The position numbers and the translations under genes were made by a program. The notes beneath the pieces were generated by a model, which was given only the letters and a program-made list of their open reading frames with translations, did not search any database and had not been told where the DNA came from. Positions 21,491 to 32,753 of a DNA stretch of 64,000 nt are shown here, in pieces (position 1 is the stretch's first letter; each line of letters opens with the position of its first letter). The DNA comes from Erinaceus europaeus (Eukaryota > Chordata > Mammalia > Eulipotyphla > Erinaceidae): positions 114,028,890-114,092,889 of the forward strand of contig NC_080164.1 of NCBI RefSeq assembly GCF_950295315.1. Direction: 5' to 3'.

Positions 21491-23068
21491 GAAAAAAAAA
21501 GAAAAGCAGTTTGTTCTAATTTCAGGATGATACTCTGTTAAACAGAGTGGGATGGTAAGAAAATTTGTGAACCAGTTCAATAGAAATAGAATTTAAAGCC
21601 AGAAGAATTTCCAAGAACAGACCTTTTTATCCTCCTTGTATTGTTTCTTTATACTCTGAAGGTGGAGAACAGTTGATCAACTTTCTTAGAGGTGAGGAAT
21701 AGATTCTGAATCACTATTATTAAGATCTTTGGTGACTTCATTTGGCATATGGATTATGATTTAATTCCAAGCTCAGATGCATGAACTTTATATTATATTC
21801 AGAGCCAAGTCAGTGAAAGATTTGAATATGAGGAGAATTTATATGAACAGTTATAGTACCCTTCTCATACGTTAATCTAAAACATATTGAAAAGGGGATG
21901 TTTAGAAGCAACTGATGGAAATTTGTATAATTTGGTTCTTGAATAGAAAGTAGCATGTACAGATGTATGTGAAATATATATTGCACTATTTTATATATAA
22001 TCATGTGTTTTTCTATAACTATATATGTAATGATGCTATTCTATAACAAATTTAAATAATTTTATATTTATTTTAAATTTGACCAGAATTTGGGAGATAT
22101 ACAGCACATGTATGATTTTTTTAAATAAAATGAGGACTCAGGAAAACATTCTTTCATGAGTTTGGTTTTTTTCTATAAATATTTTGTACAAATACTGGCT
22201 CTGTAGAATTTCTTTTCTTTCTCACAGTAATCTTGTGTGAATGTATATGCGTGGGCATTTTAATTTATGGTCAGTAGCTGAATTTCAAGCAAGAAAAACT
22301 TCACCTAATTTTGGTGGCTGAATGTAAAACATCTGACAGTATTTGTGGAGAAACCCCAATTGCCTCTCTGTGTTTTCACAAGCAAAAGGAAAAGTCCAGG
22401 GTATCCATCTGCAAATCAACATCAAAGGCTTTCCACAAAATTCAGGGAGGGTGACATGTATTTGGAGAAACAGTATGAAATCCTTCTGTTACTAGGGCAC
22501 CGCTGGCTGCAGCTTTCCAGCCCAGCCAAGGCCAAGGGCAACTGAGGTTTATGAGTCTTTTATTGCTGATGTAGCTGGTCTTTCAGAGCTGTGGTTCATG
22601 GCTCTGTCTTTTGCTCACATCTGTTAATGAAGGAGATACACAGCACATTTCAAATGAAATGAAACCATTCTAAGGACTTTTTATGAAGCCAAAGGTTTTG
22701 GAGGAAAAGGCATTAACTAACCATGGCTGAGATATCATGATAAACATGCAATTTCTTCATATGCCTATCAATTCTATTCCACAGATATGGCCATGATACT
22801 GACCAGAAAGCCTTCATTCTTTCCCAGTATTAATTGGATCAAAGTTTCCTTTCTCATAATCAGATGCTCACAATTATACATTGTAGAAGTAAGAGCACCA
22901 GGAGTTCCAGATATCTGATATTCTGTAAGTATGTGTGCAAAGCTAGGCACATGATGCTTGGTTGGTTGGTTGGTCGATTGGTTGTCTGGTTAACTAGATG
23001 ATGATTTTTGATGGAACCATCCCTCATGCATATAGTGAGTAACTTCACAAATCTTGATCAGTATTTTT
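21491..23068. other. Unique AT-rich sequence
   Basis: No recognisable repeat or gene. A short (TTGG)n run sits at about 22961-22985. Confidence 0.55.
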
Positions 23069-23074
23069 AAGAAG

Positions 23075-23451
23075 TGTCGGTCAAAGTTCAGGGCTCCAGT
23101 ATGCTGGGCTAGCTTCGCGGCAGGAGACAGACGACCAGGGACACATGGCTGAGTGGAGAAGCAGTATTTCTTTATTCATGAGTGAATGGTTCGAAAAACT
23201 AATCTAATCTAATCACCACACAATTCTGTCCTGCCTCTCTCTCCTCTGGCCCCAGCATCAGGAACCAAGGAAGAATGTAGGATAGGGGACAGGGAGAAGG
23301 AAGAAGTGCCAACTAGCAAGGAATAAACCCAAATCTCCCAGAGGCAGGGGGAGTGAGACCAAACCAATGTAACTGAATGACCATGTAAATAGACCACAAC
23401 ATCAAGCAATGTAACAGAAGGGATCCCAGAAGCAGAACTAGAAGCATACCA
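23075..23451 (-). repeat. 3' LTR of the LTR retroelement
   Basis: In minus sense it starts TGGTATGCTTCTAGTTCTGC and ends CTTTGACCGACA. An AATAAAG polyadenylation signal lies at the complement of about 23171-23176. By eye it differs from the 5' LTR at about 30 of 377 positions (many C/T or G/A), so the insertion is not recent. Confidence 0.9.
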
Positions 23452-23452
23452 A

Positions 23453-23475
23453 CAATTCCCCCTTTTCTTTTTAAC
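23453..23475 (-). promoter_or_regulatory. Polypurine tract
   Basis: In minus sense it reads AAAAAGAAAAGGGGGAATTG immediately before the 3' LTR. This is where plus-strand DNA synthesis is primed in retroviruses. The identical tract occurs at 33133-33150 in the related retrocopy. Confidence 0.9.
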
Positions 23476-25076
23476 TAATTGACCATAGTATCAGGAGTGT
23501 GGGGTGAACAGAAACCTATATCGTACAGGAATTAAAAAAAAAAAAAAACTGGCGCAAACATGGAGGAACAAGTAAGCAAGCAACAAGAACCAGTGTGATG
23601 CAAAGGGAAGGCCTGAGGGGGGAGTTTCTTACCTCGATGGGCATTTCCTGCCTCTGTGGGCACTACCTAGCAAGGAGGGGGGTATGTCCTATAGAGTCCC
23701 AAGGCAGCTGGCTGCATTCAGTCTTTGAGAAACCCAGCAGCATAAACGGAAGCTGCTATAAAGTTGTGTACCAGTAAGTCTGATAGAAGTGCCAATTCAA
23801 AGCAGATGTCCACGGAAGAATTGCCAGGGGGTGAAATGTTGCATGAGGAAAGTCAGCCACTGGAATTCTGCTTTTCTGTAGAGAACTTGACAGCTGCAAT
23901 TTACTTAGTTGTGAAAAAAAAATAAAACTTGTAACAAGTTAGAAGTTTACTATAATTGATAACTCAATGATTATAATTGGTTTAAGTATCTTTATAAATT
24001 TGGAAGGTCTTTCTCATTTTGTTTTAAGGATCCTTAACCAATTTAAGTGCAATAAAATGTGGTAAGGCAAAGAACCATTGTTAGAGCCTCAGGCATGAGA
24101 ATCATTAGCATAATCATTGTGCAATCTATCGTTCTTAATGAGAAGGTATTTGAGAGCTTTACATATCAATAAAATCTTTTTTTAACCTTTTGTTACACCT
24201 ATATAAGATGGAGACACACCCCAGGTGTGTGCAGGTTTTTTATACCAAATTAGTTAAAATATATTGATTTTTTAACTAATTTTTACCTCAAACTTTAAAT
24301 GTAAGTTAATTTTACCTTTATGAGAATTATGTTGAAAACCTTTTTCATTTAACTTTGCCTGGTAAGAATGTAGCCTTAAATTTACATTTTTAACTTTAAA
24401 GTTAATGTTTACCAAACTTCAAACACACACATAAATATGGTCTTCAATACACAAGGAGAAAAACTTTTGTTAAGAAGACATGTCACTTTAAACATGAATT
24501 TAGATCTGTACTGTCTTAGTTGTTCGGGGGTTGCGTTGTCTGGCAGTGGCCTCTTGCCCAACTTCACCTCCAGGAAGTGCAATCACTGCACGGATGTCTG
24601 TGTATTCTAGCTCCTCTGCCTTTAGAGCCAAACTGGGGATCTCGGCCAAGGGGCCCAGTCCTGGCAGGGAGCCTGCAGTCCCCAGGTGGTCTGGGATCTG
24701 CCCAGACTTCATAGCAGGAGGGCAGGTGGGCCGGCTGTGCAGAAGGTGCGGGTCAAGGCGTCCCGGGGCAGGGGCCAGGATGGGCTGCAGCCCTGCCTGC
24801 CTCTCTGCCTTGCCCACCTTTTTGACCCCAGCAGCCAAGCAGCATGGAGGGAGTCCGTGCCCAACGCCCCACGTCCCGCAGAGTCGAGCAGGCTACTGCA
24901 GGCAGGTGGCGGGCAGAAACCAGAGTGTGGCCCAGAGCGAAATGTTCCAGAGACAGAGAAACTGTCTCATGAAGAAAGGGCAGAGGCCTTTGGAAACCTC
25001 TTCATAAGTACAAAAGCAGCCCATAGTGGATAGGTAGCCAAACGTCTTCACTTATCTGGGGGATGGGCAGGTTAGA
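23476..25076 (-). other. Internal region of the LTR retroelement
   Basis: The 5' (right) half in element sense, 24490-25070, is GC-rich. The 3' (left) half, 23480-24490, is AT-rich. The GC-rich part is shared with 32150-32880 of the retrocopy, including CCAAAGGCCTCTGCCCTTTC and CCCTCCATGCTGCTTGGC. The last 200 bp before the polypurine tract are also shared (CTCAGGCCTTCCCTT, GGTTTCTGTTCACCCC). The AT-rich middle at 23800-24480 is not in the retrocopy. No retroviral protein motif can be read. Confidence 0.75.
24500..24838 (-). CDS. Small ORF of unknown product in the LTR element
   Basis: A 112-codon ORF starting MAAGVKKVGKAERQ. It is rich in Ala, Pro, Gly and Leu, with no transmembrane segment, zinc knuckle or protease motif. 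I do not recognise it. Part of it (PAMKSGQIPDHLGT) aligns with a frame that is also open in the retrocopy at 32754-32948 (RAMNSIQIPDFPDHPGT), with small in-frame differences. This may mean the family once carried a coding frame here, but GC-rich DNA keeps frames open by chance, and the plus-strand frames at 24531 and 24686 are equally long. It may be noncoding packaging sequence. Confidence 0.25.
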   Translation of the reverse strand: MAAGVKKVGKAERQAGLQPILAPAPGRLDPHLLHSRPTCPPAMKSGQIPDHLGTAGSLPGLGPLAEIPSLALKAEELEYTDIRAVIALPGGEVGQEATARQRNPRTTKTVQI

Positions 25077-25094
25077 TCACACGTTGTTGTGCCA
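25077..25094 (-). promoter_or_regulatory. tRNA primer-binding site, Lys-like
   Basis: In minus sense, two bases after the LTR ends in CA, it reads TGGCACAACAACGTGTGA. This differs at a few positions from the Lys-type site TGGCGCCCAACGTGGG. The related retrocopy has TGGTGCCCAAGTGGACC at the same place (32139), which differs in other positions, so each copy supports the assignment independently. Confidence 0.7.
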
Positions 25095-25096
25095 TA

Positions 25097-25473
25097 TGTC
25101 AGTCAAAGTTTAGGGCACCAGTACGCCAGGCTAGCTTCGCAGCAAGAGACAGACAACCAAAGACACATGGCTGAGTGGAGAAGCAGTATTTCTTTATTCA
25201 TGAATGAATGGTTCAAAAAACTAATCTAATCTAATCACCACACAATATTCTCCTGCCTCTCTCTCCTCTGGCAGCAGCATCAGGAACCAAGGAAGTACAT
25301 AAGATAGGGGACAGGGAGAAGGAAGAAGCACCAACTAGCAAGGACTAAACCAAAATCTCCCAGAAGCAGGGGGAGTGAGACCAAACCAATGTAACCGAAT
25401 GACCATGTAAACAGACCACAATGTCAAGCAATGTAACAGAAGGGATCCCAGAAGCAGAACTAGAAGCATACCA
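25097..25473 (-). repeat. 5' LTR of the LTR retroelement
   Basis: It is the same length as the 3' LTR and colinear with it, with TGGTATGC start and GACTGACA end in minus sense and a conserved AATAAAG. In an autonomous provirus this LTR would supply the promoter. I do not see a convincing TATA box. Confidence 0.9.
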
Positions 25474-25482
25474 AAGAAGTAT

Positions 25483-25650
25483 TTTATTTAATTTATTTTA
25501 GTGAGAGATATAAGGATAAGTAAATATAGAAAGACACCAGAGCACTGCTCATCTCTGGCTTATGGTGCTGTCAGACATTGAACCTGGGACCTCAGTGCCT
25601 TAAGAATGAAAGTCTTTTGTAGAATCACTATTTTTTATCCCTAGTCTATA
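25483..25650 (-). repeat. Short-type SINE
   Basis: ACCAGAGCACTGCTCATCTC, TTATGGTGCTGTCAG and ATTGAACCTGGGACCTC in plus sense of a minus copy. The LTR element inserted at its tail end, sharing the AAGAAG target. Confidence 0.75.
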
Positions 25651-26190
25651 ACTACTATTTTTGTTCAATTAGAGGGAGAGGCAGAGAGGGAAGACAACAA
25701 AATTCTGAAGGTTCTTCCTTGGCCGTAGCACGAGGGCTCTTGTCATAGTTGTAGGCAAGTCAGTGCAAGAATACTACATGGTTATCTATCTCTCTGACCC
25801 ACAAAGTAGATGTCTTTGGGCACCAATAATTATAAATGATCTACTATTCTGGAAGTTAGGTGATTCAAACTGTACAAAGCTATTATTAAACACTTCCCCC
25901 TGAAAATCATCAGTATTTTGATTTGGAGCCCAAGAACTAGTTTTACCTGTTTCTAAACTTAATTATGAGTGAGTTCATTTAGTATGTACTCTGTTGTGAC
26001 TGCTCTACTTTATTGAGCACCATGTAAATTTATCCACATTGTTATTTATCTTAATGGTTAATTCATTTTCATTGTGTATCATTAGAAAAAGATTTAGTAA
26101 AATGTCCTTCATGCAACTTGCATATATGTTTTTTTAATTGTCAGAAAGCTTATTGCTGGAGTTGAACACTTGCTCAAAAAAAGCACTGCT
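25651..26190. other. Mostly unique; possible SINE remnant
   Basis: A purine-rich stretch (AGAGGGAGAGGCAGAGAGGG) at 25670 could be the body of a degenerate minus-strand SINE. Nothing is certain. Confidence 0.4.
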
Positions 26191-26194
26191 TCCA

Positions 26195-26415
26195 GTGGTC
26201 TCCCCCACCACACACACACCTTTTTCTTTTTATTTGATAGGACAGAGAGAAACTAAGAGGAGAAGGGGGGAAAAAATGAGAGCGACACATGCAACACTGT
26301 GTCACAGCTCATGAATCTTCACCCCCTGCAGGTGGGAACCTGGGACTTGAACTCGGATCCTTGAGCTTGTAACTTGTTTGCTCAATTAGGTATGCCACCA
26401 CCCAGTCACCTGCAA
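26195..26415 (-). repeat. tRNA-derived SINE
   Basis: Plus-sense blocks TTTATTTGATAGGACAGAGA, CCCCTGCAGGTGGGAACC, TTGAACTCGGATCCTTGAGC and CCACCACCCAGTC mark a minus copy, with a CA-rich stretch beside its tail. Confidence 0.85.
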
Positions 26416-26759
26416 CTTGCTTCTCAAAACGATTGCATAAATATTAATATGCCTCTCTTTCTAATTCAAGCACTGGTAGGTATTTTGTTCTTAGTTTTTA
26501 CTACTAAGAAAGAAAGAGAGAGAGAGCAGTCTTGAATATGCTTTTATGTCTATTGAATGTATCTGAGGACTAACATTTCTGGAAATGGGTGTGACTATAT
26601 TGGCTTTTTGTAGATATTCCAGAGTTATACAAAATGAGAGAAAGAAGAAAAAGGGAAATAGAAGGAAACATGATGGTTCATTTCCTTTGTCTTCTTGAAT
26701 GAGGTGTCAAATGATAAACTCTGAATCATAGGGCATTATATACCAAGGTAATTTGTTAT

Positions 26760-27640
26760 ATTATATTGTATTAATATTTTATATAGCTTTTATTATTGAT
26801 AGTATCATATAGGATTATAAGATTACAATGTATAGTTCCACACCACCAAAGTTCCTTCTCCTACCCTCCCACCTCCCAAAGATAACCACCATAGTTTCCA
26901 TAAGTCTTACAATTAATTTATTTGCATCTGTTTTTCTCGGTTTTAGTTTTGGTTGGTAATCTCATGTAAATCATATCTCTAGATTCTACATATGAGTGAA
27001 ACCATTTGGTAGTTTTCTCTCACCTCTTTACTTATTTTGCTAAGCTTAATCACCTCAAGTTCTATTCATTTTGTCCCAAAGGACATATTATCAACGTTTT
27101 TGATTGCACAGTAGTATTCTGTGAAACATATATCCCATAATTTCTTTTTCCAGTCATCAGATGATGGGCATTTAGGCTACTTCCACTCTTTGGCTATTGT
27201 GAATAATGCATATAATGTACATTGAGGTGCTTATGCCCCCTTCTAATTAGTGCTTGCATGTCCACTTGTTAAGTGCCCAAGATTGGTATTGCTGAGTCAT
27301 CAGATACTTCCATTTTTATTTGTTTAAGGACTCTCCATACAGTCTTTCAAAGAATTTGCAATTCCTTTTCTCCACAACCTCTCCAACACCTGCTAGTTTG
27401 TTGATGTAAGCTAGTTTGTTGATGTAAGCTCTTCTCTCAAGTGTGAGATTGTATCTCAGTGTAGTTTTAATGTGCATTTCTCTAATGGTAAGTGAAGTGG
27501 ATGGAGTGTTTCTTCATGTGTTTGTGGGACATGTGTATCTCTTCTTTAGAAAAACTGTCTGTTTAATTCTTTGGCCCACTTTTAAATTTGATTCTTTTGT
27601 AAATCTGTACCAACTCTATATAGATGTTTGATATCAGTCA
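26760..27640 (-). repeat. Old L1, 3' part of ORF2 and 3' UTR
   Basis: In minus sense the sequence gives diverged ORF2 C-terminal text: the region at 27100-27230 corresponds to the [11 protein letters not shown] and CPTTDEW blocks of other L1s, here with many stops. The 3' end contains the CCACCACC and GATTATAAGATTACA.. blocks seen at 48105 and 53780. It is much older than copies A-E. Confidence 0.75.
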
Positions 27641-27733
27641 GTTTGACCATATTATATTACATGATAAATTGTAGCAGAATGTCCACACTTAACATTATGA
27701 ATAGACCCTGGGCACATAGCTTAGTTTAAAATC

Positions 27734-27734
<1 letters not shown>

Positions 27735-27775
<41 letters not shown>

Positions 27776-27830
27776 CTCTTTCTTCCTTTCTTTCTCCTTT
27801 CCTTTCTCTCTTTCTTTCTTTCTTTTTTAA
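27735..27830. repeat. (CTTT)n microsatellite
   Basis: About ten perfect CTTT units followed by interrupted CTTT/CTCTTT units. It is highly likely to be polymorphic. Confidence 0.95.
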
Positions 27831-28084
27831 AGTAGAGATACTTATTTTTATACCACAGAATTACTTTGTCAGTGAGCACAGGATTTACAGTACTATAATC
27901 TAAGATGTTTACATGCCATTTTCCACAATGGAGAAATATAAAATGTTAGCTAAAAATAAAGTAAAAACATTTAAAAATATTAGCTGGTGCTAAAAGTAGA
28001 TTGTACAGTCAAGTTGTAAAAATTTTTAGATGTTTCAGATGTTACATAGTTGCTCTGAATACATGCTCTACCTCAATTCTTTTC

Positions 28085-28165
28085 CTTTTTTTGTGATTAA
28101 TAATGAGTTACAATATTTTAAGATTACAGTGTATAGTTCTATGCCACACAAACCTTTTTATTTTA
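28085..28165 (-). repeat. Old L1 3' tail remnant
   Basis: TTGTGATTAATAATGAGTTAC and TTAAGATTACAGTGTATAG resemble the old L1 ends at 26790 and 48115. Confidence 0.5.
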
Positions 28166-28404
28166 TTGTCATTTTTTGAAGACTGTTGGAAATTATTAAA
28201 AATATCAGTCTTTATCAAGGCTGTTTATGAGCTACTGTCACATGAAAAGATGTTCAACATTTAATAATTGAAATAATGTGTTTAGTCATGTAGTATGAGT
28301 AAGCCTTTGTCATAACAGTCCCCTGTGCTCATATGTAGCTGTTTACATGTTTGTGTAGGTGTTCACATCTGTAATATGAATGCACTGGAGTCTGTGATGG
28401 GACA

Positions 28405-28520
28405 TTCCAAATGTAGACTTTCACGCCTGAGGCTCTGAAGTCCCAGGTTCAATCCCCGTACCACCATAAACCAAAGCTGATCTCTGCTCTGTAATAAAAT
28501 AAAATAAAATAATAAAAAAA
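28405..28520 (+). repeat. Short-type SINE, 5' incomplete
   Basis: CACGCCTGAGGCTCTGAAG, CCCAGGTTCAATCCCC (B box), CCACCATAAACCAAAGC and an AAATAAAATAAA tail. Confidence 0.85.
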
Positions 28521-30840
28521 GAAACTTAAAACAGCAAAAATTACCATTTGTGATTTTGTAGATTCATTGAGATTGGTTGGACTATCTGTTTTTATTGGAA
28601 CCATGAGGTAGATTGGACAGGGTTGCAAGAAGCCTATGACTAAGACTGAGATTACTTCTCTTGGAATCTACCAAGACTCAGGAATAGCTGGGATTGCTCT
28701 GGCAGTGTTGCCTCAGTACCTCTCCCTTCCACATGGGATCATTAGCAAGGGGCAAGTGGATCAGAAGAAAAAAATAGTGATTTTCTTAGCTCTTAGCAAT
28801 TAGGATATCAAAACAAAACTCTGATATGCTGATTTTCTTAACTTCAGTTGGGGCTTGCTTTCATATGGAACTTCTCCTAAGGCAGACTCTAGTCTGTTTT
28901 GATTAGACTGAAAAAACAAAACCTGTTTGAGTCCCATGTGTATTTGCTTTCAGAAGTCCTTTCTCCCACACTTCCCGCCTCAGTCCCACCAATGTGTTCA
29001 AAGTTGGAAATTTTGCACTTCTTTACAAAAGAACACATAACTTTTTAATTCAAATTTGACCATACTTTTCTCTTTATGAACATCCAACTTATTCCCTGGA
29101 TAAAAAATTAAAACAATGAAACTCCCATTAGTTTTCACATTTACTAGTGGTAACATCTAAAGTTTCAGACTCTCTTTTAACTGGGAAATGTTTAAGACTA
29201 CTCCCTAGAGAAACTGCACAAGGTCACTGAGCCCCTCATTAAAGAGGTTGACCCTTGGGAAGGTGTGAAAAGGCATTCATCCAAAGATGATATTTTCACT
29301 ACCCCTCGTAGAGTTCTACTTCCATAAATAAAACTGCCTAACTCAAGTAAGTCAGGTCATTTAATGTCATTCTCCCAATACTATAGGCTTTGCCAAGTGG
29401 TAGAGAAAGATATATGTGTAATGGTACCCAAAGTTTAGCTGAAGAATTGCAATTAAAGAGACTTTCCAACAACACCTTAATTAGTCCAGGAAAAGTTGAA
29501 CACCATATTTGTTTGAAGATAAACTTGCCTTTTTGGAACAATAAATCTTCGATCAGTTGATTTAGACACCGGTCAAAGGTAGGTATTCTTTCCCCAAATC
29601 TCAAAATCTAACTATTTCCTGGTACTCAGAAAACATTTGGTCAACATCTTATGAATGAATGTACCCACCATCAATGAATACCTGCCAGCCTGACACATTA
29701 GTTCTCAGTTGGGATCCTGGTTGCCATTGTGTTACCTACCCTTGTTTTATGATTTGACTTGTTAGAGGATAATGTTGGAAGTTATAACTCTGATTCAGAT
29801 TAGTAGATGAGTATTCAAAAGTTGATGTTTGTTCTTGTACCTTGTCTGTGAAACTATAATTGTCTGGATATTGTTAAATGTTGGTGAATCATGCTTTTGA
29901 AGACTAAATGGAAAGATGCTCTATTCTGCAGTCATGATTTGGCCCCTACAATGTTTTTCCACATTCAGAAAGGGATAATTACTGACAGTGTTCAGAAATT
30001 GATGAAAGACATGAACTTTTAGATTGAAGAAGTACAGTGAGTTCAGAGAAAAATAAACAAAAATAACTCCCTAAAGTTGTGAAGCTGTAAAATATTAAAT
30101 CCAGAAGTAAAAAAAAAATAGTAAACTCAACAAGAGAGAAAATACAGATTACTTTAAACACAGTAAAGTACTCATCAGTAACATCAGAGGTCAAAAGAAA
30201 ATGGAATATTATTTTCCATTTGCTCAACTATCAGTTTTAAATAATGTGATGTTACCTTTATGAGAAGAATATATACATTAAAATTTTAGAGACTGTCATA
30301 AAAACAGAAACATAGGCCTTGATTTTCAAATTAATAAAGGAGGAGGGAAAGAGAATTCAAAAAATGTGAGAAATAATACAAAATTTGTTTTTAAATGTAG
30401 CATCTAGAAAATACAAAATAGCAGCAATATTACTTAATAGGTCACTTGTCATACATGTGAATAAATACATTAATAAATACTCTCTGGTTTTAAAAATCCA
30501 CTAATATCCAATTTATAAGTAACACCTAAAAATCAAACTGTGTTTTGTTTTTTAAAGAGAAACAAGTTGACATTGCAAGTTTGAAAATAAAGTTATGAGA
30601 ACAAAAATATCCCGGTAGAAACAAATACAATTCAAAGTATAAACTTTATTAAAGGTAGAAAGAGAATTTTTTTCATGAAAGAGAAAGACACTAAAAAGCT
30701 ATAAAATTCCTAGCTGTATCCACGTAACAGTATAATTAGAACTATAACTATTTTAATCAGTAGTAGCTTGTGGAGATATTATACAATTATATTATATTTG
30801 AACATATTTCAAAACCTAAAAGTATATGAGTAGAAACATA
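28521..30840. other. Unique sequence, 2.3 kb without a gene
   Basis: I recognise no repeat. An 88-codon minus frame at 29338-29604 and an 82-codon minus frame at 29979-30227 are open, but they have no splice context or motif I know. One donor-like CAAAG|GTAGGT occurs at about 29575 on plus. I would not call a gene. Confidence 0.5.
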
Positions 30841-30841
30841 G

Positions 30842-30857
30842 AAAAATATAGAGATTA
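30842..30857. repeat. Left TSD of L1 B
   Basis: AAAAATATAGAGATTA, repeated exactly at 34161-34176. Confidence 0.93.
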
Positions 30858-31866
30858 TCAGAAATCAATTCCTTTTACAATAGCAGCAAAAACAATAAAA
30901 TATCTAGGCATAAACCTAACCAAAGAAGTAAATGACCTTTATACTGAAAATTATGAGCCACTACTCAAGGAAATTGAAAAAGACACAAAAAAGTGGAAAG
31001 ATATTGTATGTTCATGGTTTGGAAGAATTAACATCATTAAAATGAATATAATACTCAGAACCATATACAGATTTAATGCAATCCCCATCAAGATCCCAAC
31101 CACATTTTTAGGAGAATAGAACAAATGCTACAAATGTTTATCTGGAACCAGAAAAGACCTAGAATTGCCAAAACCATCATGAGAAGAAAGAACAGAACTG
31201 GAGGCAAAACAATCCCAGATCCGAAATTGTATTATAGGCCCATTGTCATCAAAACTGCTTGATACTGGAATATGAATAGACACACTATCCAGTGGAATAG
31301 AATTGAGAGCCTAGAAGTAAGCCCTCACACCTATGGACATCTAACCTTTGACAAAAGTGCCCAGACTATTAAATGGGGAAAGCAGAGTCTCTTCAACAAA
31401 CAGCATTGGAAAAATGAGTTGAAACATGAGTTCAACATGAGTTGAAGAAGAAACTGAATCACTGTATTTCACCAAATACAAAAGTAAATTCCAAATGGAT
31501 CAAGGACTTGGATGTTACACCAGAATCTATCAGATACTTAGAGGAAAATATTGGCAGAACTCTTTTCTGCATAAATTTTAAAGCCATCCTTTGTGAAACG
31601 AATCCAATTACAAAAAAGACTAAGGCAAGATTAAACCTATGGGACTACATCAAACTAAAAAGCTTCTGCACAGCAAAAGAAACGACTACCCAAACAATGA
31701 GATCCCTCAAAGATTGGGAGAAGATCTTTACATGCCATACATCAGACAAGAGGCTAATAACCAAAATATATAAAGAGCTGGCCAAGCTCACCACAAGAAA
31801 ACAAATGACCCCATCCAAAAATAGGGAGAGGACATGGACAGGATATTCACCACAGAAGAGATCTGA

Positions 31867-32137
<271 letters not shown>

Positions 32138-32474
32138 GTGCCCAAGTGGACCTGCGCATCTCTCAGATAAGTGAAGACAATTTGGCTACCTATGTACTAT
32201 GGCCTTCTCTTCTGCTTGTGAAGAGATCTCCAAAGGCCTCTGCCCTTTCTTCATGAGACTGTTTTGCTGTTTCTGGAACATTTATCTCTGAACCACTCTG
32301 TGGTTTCCACTCGCTCGGGCACACTCAGAACAGCCAGCGGAGTCGGGAGGAGCCAGCGGGCAAGAGGCGAGGTGCGGAGCTGCTGTTTCCACCTGGTTAA
32401 ACAGCCATCCAGCCGGCTGCGCCCAGACAACCCCGCGCACTGCGCCCGCAGCCCCACAACTCTGCAGCCCGCAA

Positions 32475-32640
32475 GAGGCCAACGCCAGCACACAGAAGCC
32501 CGACGCCAACACGCAAGAGCCCTATGCCAACACGCTGGAGCCCAATGCCAACACGCTGGAGCCCGATGCCAACACGCAGGAGCCTGATGCCACCACACAA
32601 GAGCCCAATGCCAGCACTCAGGCCAGCCCACAGGAGCCGG
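32475..32640 (+). repeat. 21-bp tandem repeat, about 7 units
   Basis: Units like GCCAACACGCTGGAGCCCAA repeat every 21 bp. Because 21 is a multiple of three, every frame encodes a 7-residue repeat: NANTLEP/DANTQEP in one, MPTRWSP in another, and Trp/His/Cys-rich repeats on minus. The related element at 23-25 kb lacks the array, so it expanded in this lineage. It is not a CRISPR array: there are no unique spacers. Confidence 0.9.
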
Positions 32641-32753
32641 CTCTCCACCGCGTGGCGCAGGGCACTAGACGCTGATCCCTCCATGCTGCTTGGCCACTGC
32701 GAGCAGGACAGCAGACATGGCAGGGCCATGGGGCAGGGCCGAGGCGGCCTATC

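Larger units (their letters stand above)
23075..25473 (-). mobile_element. Non-autonomous LTR retroelement, class II-like
   Basis: Two 377-bp direct LTRs (23075-23451 and 25097-25473) bound 1.65 kb of internal sequence. On the minus strand the element begins TGGTATGC and ends GACA (5' TG...CA 3'), and is flanked by a 6-bp TSD, AAGAAG in plus sense (23069-23074 and 25474-25479). A primer-binding site lies next to the 5' LTR and a polypurine tract next to the 3' LTR. The 6-bp TSD and Lys-like primer site point to the beta-retrovirus-related (ERVK/IAP) class; this is inferred from family knowledge. No gag, protease, RT, integrase or env motif is readable, so movement would have needed proteins from another element. 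A relative is at 31930-33410. Confidence 0.9.

Noticed and set aside
24531..25033. 158- and 115-codon plus-strand ORFs opposite the LTR-element ORF
   Set aside because: GC-rich shadows; the element's transcription signals are on minus, and these frames are not shared by the retrocopy.
29338..29604. 88-codon minus ORF as an exon
   Set aside because: No convincing splice pair on that strand and no recognisable family; length is within chance for AT-poor patches.
32475..32640. Regular 21-bp repeats as a CRISPR-like array
   Set aside because: The units are contiguous with no unique spacers, and the context is a eukaryotic retrocopy.
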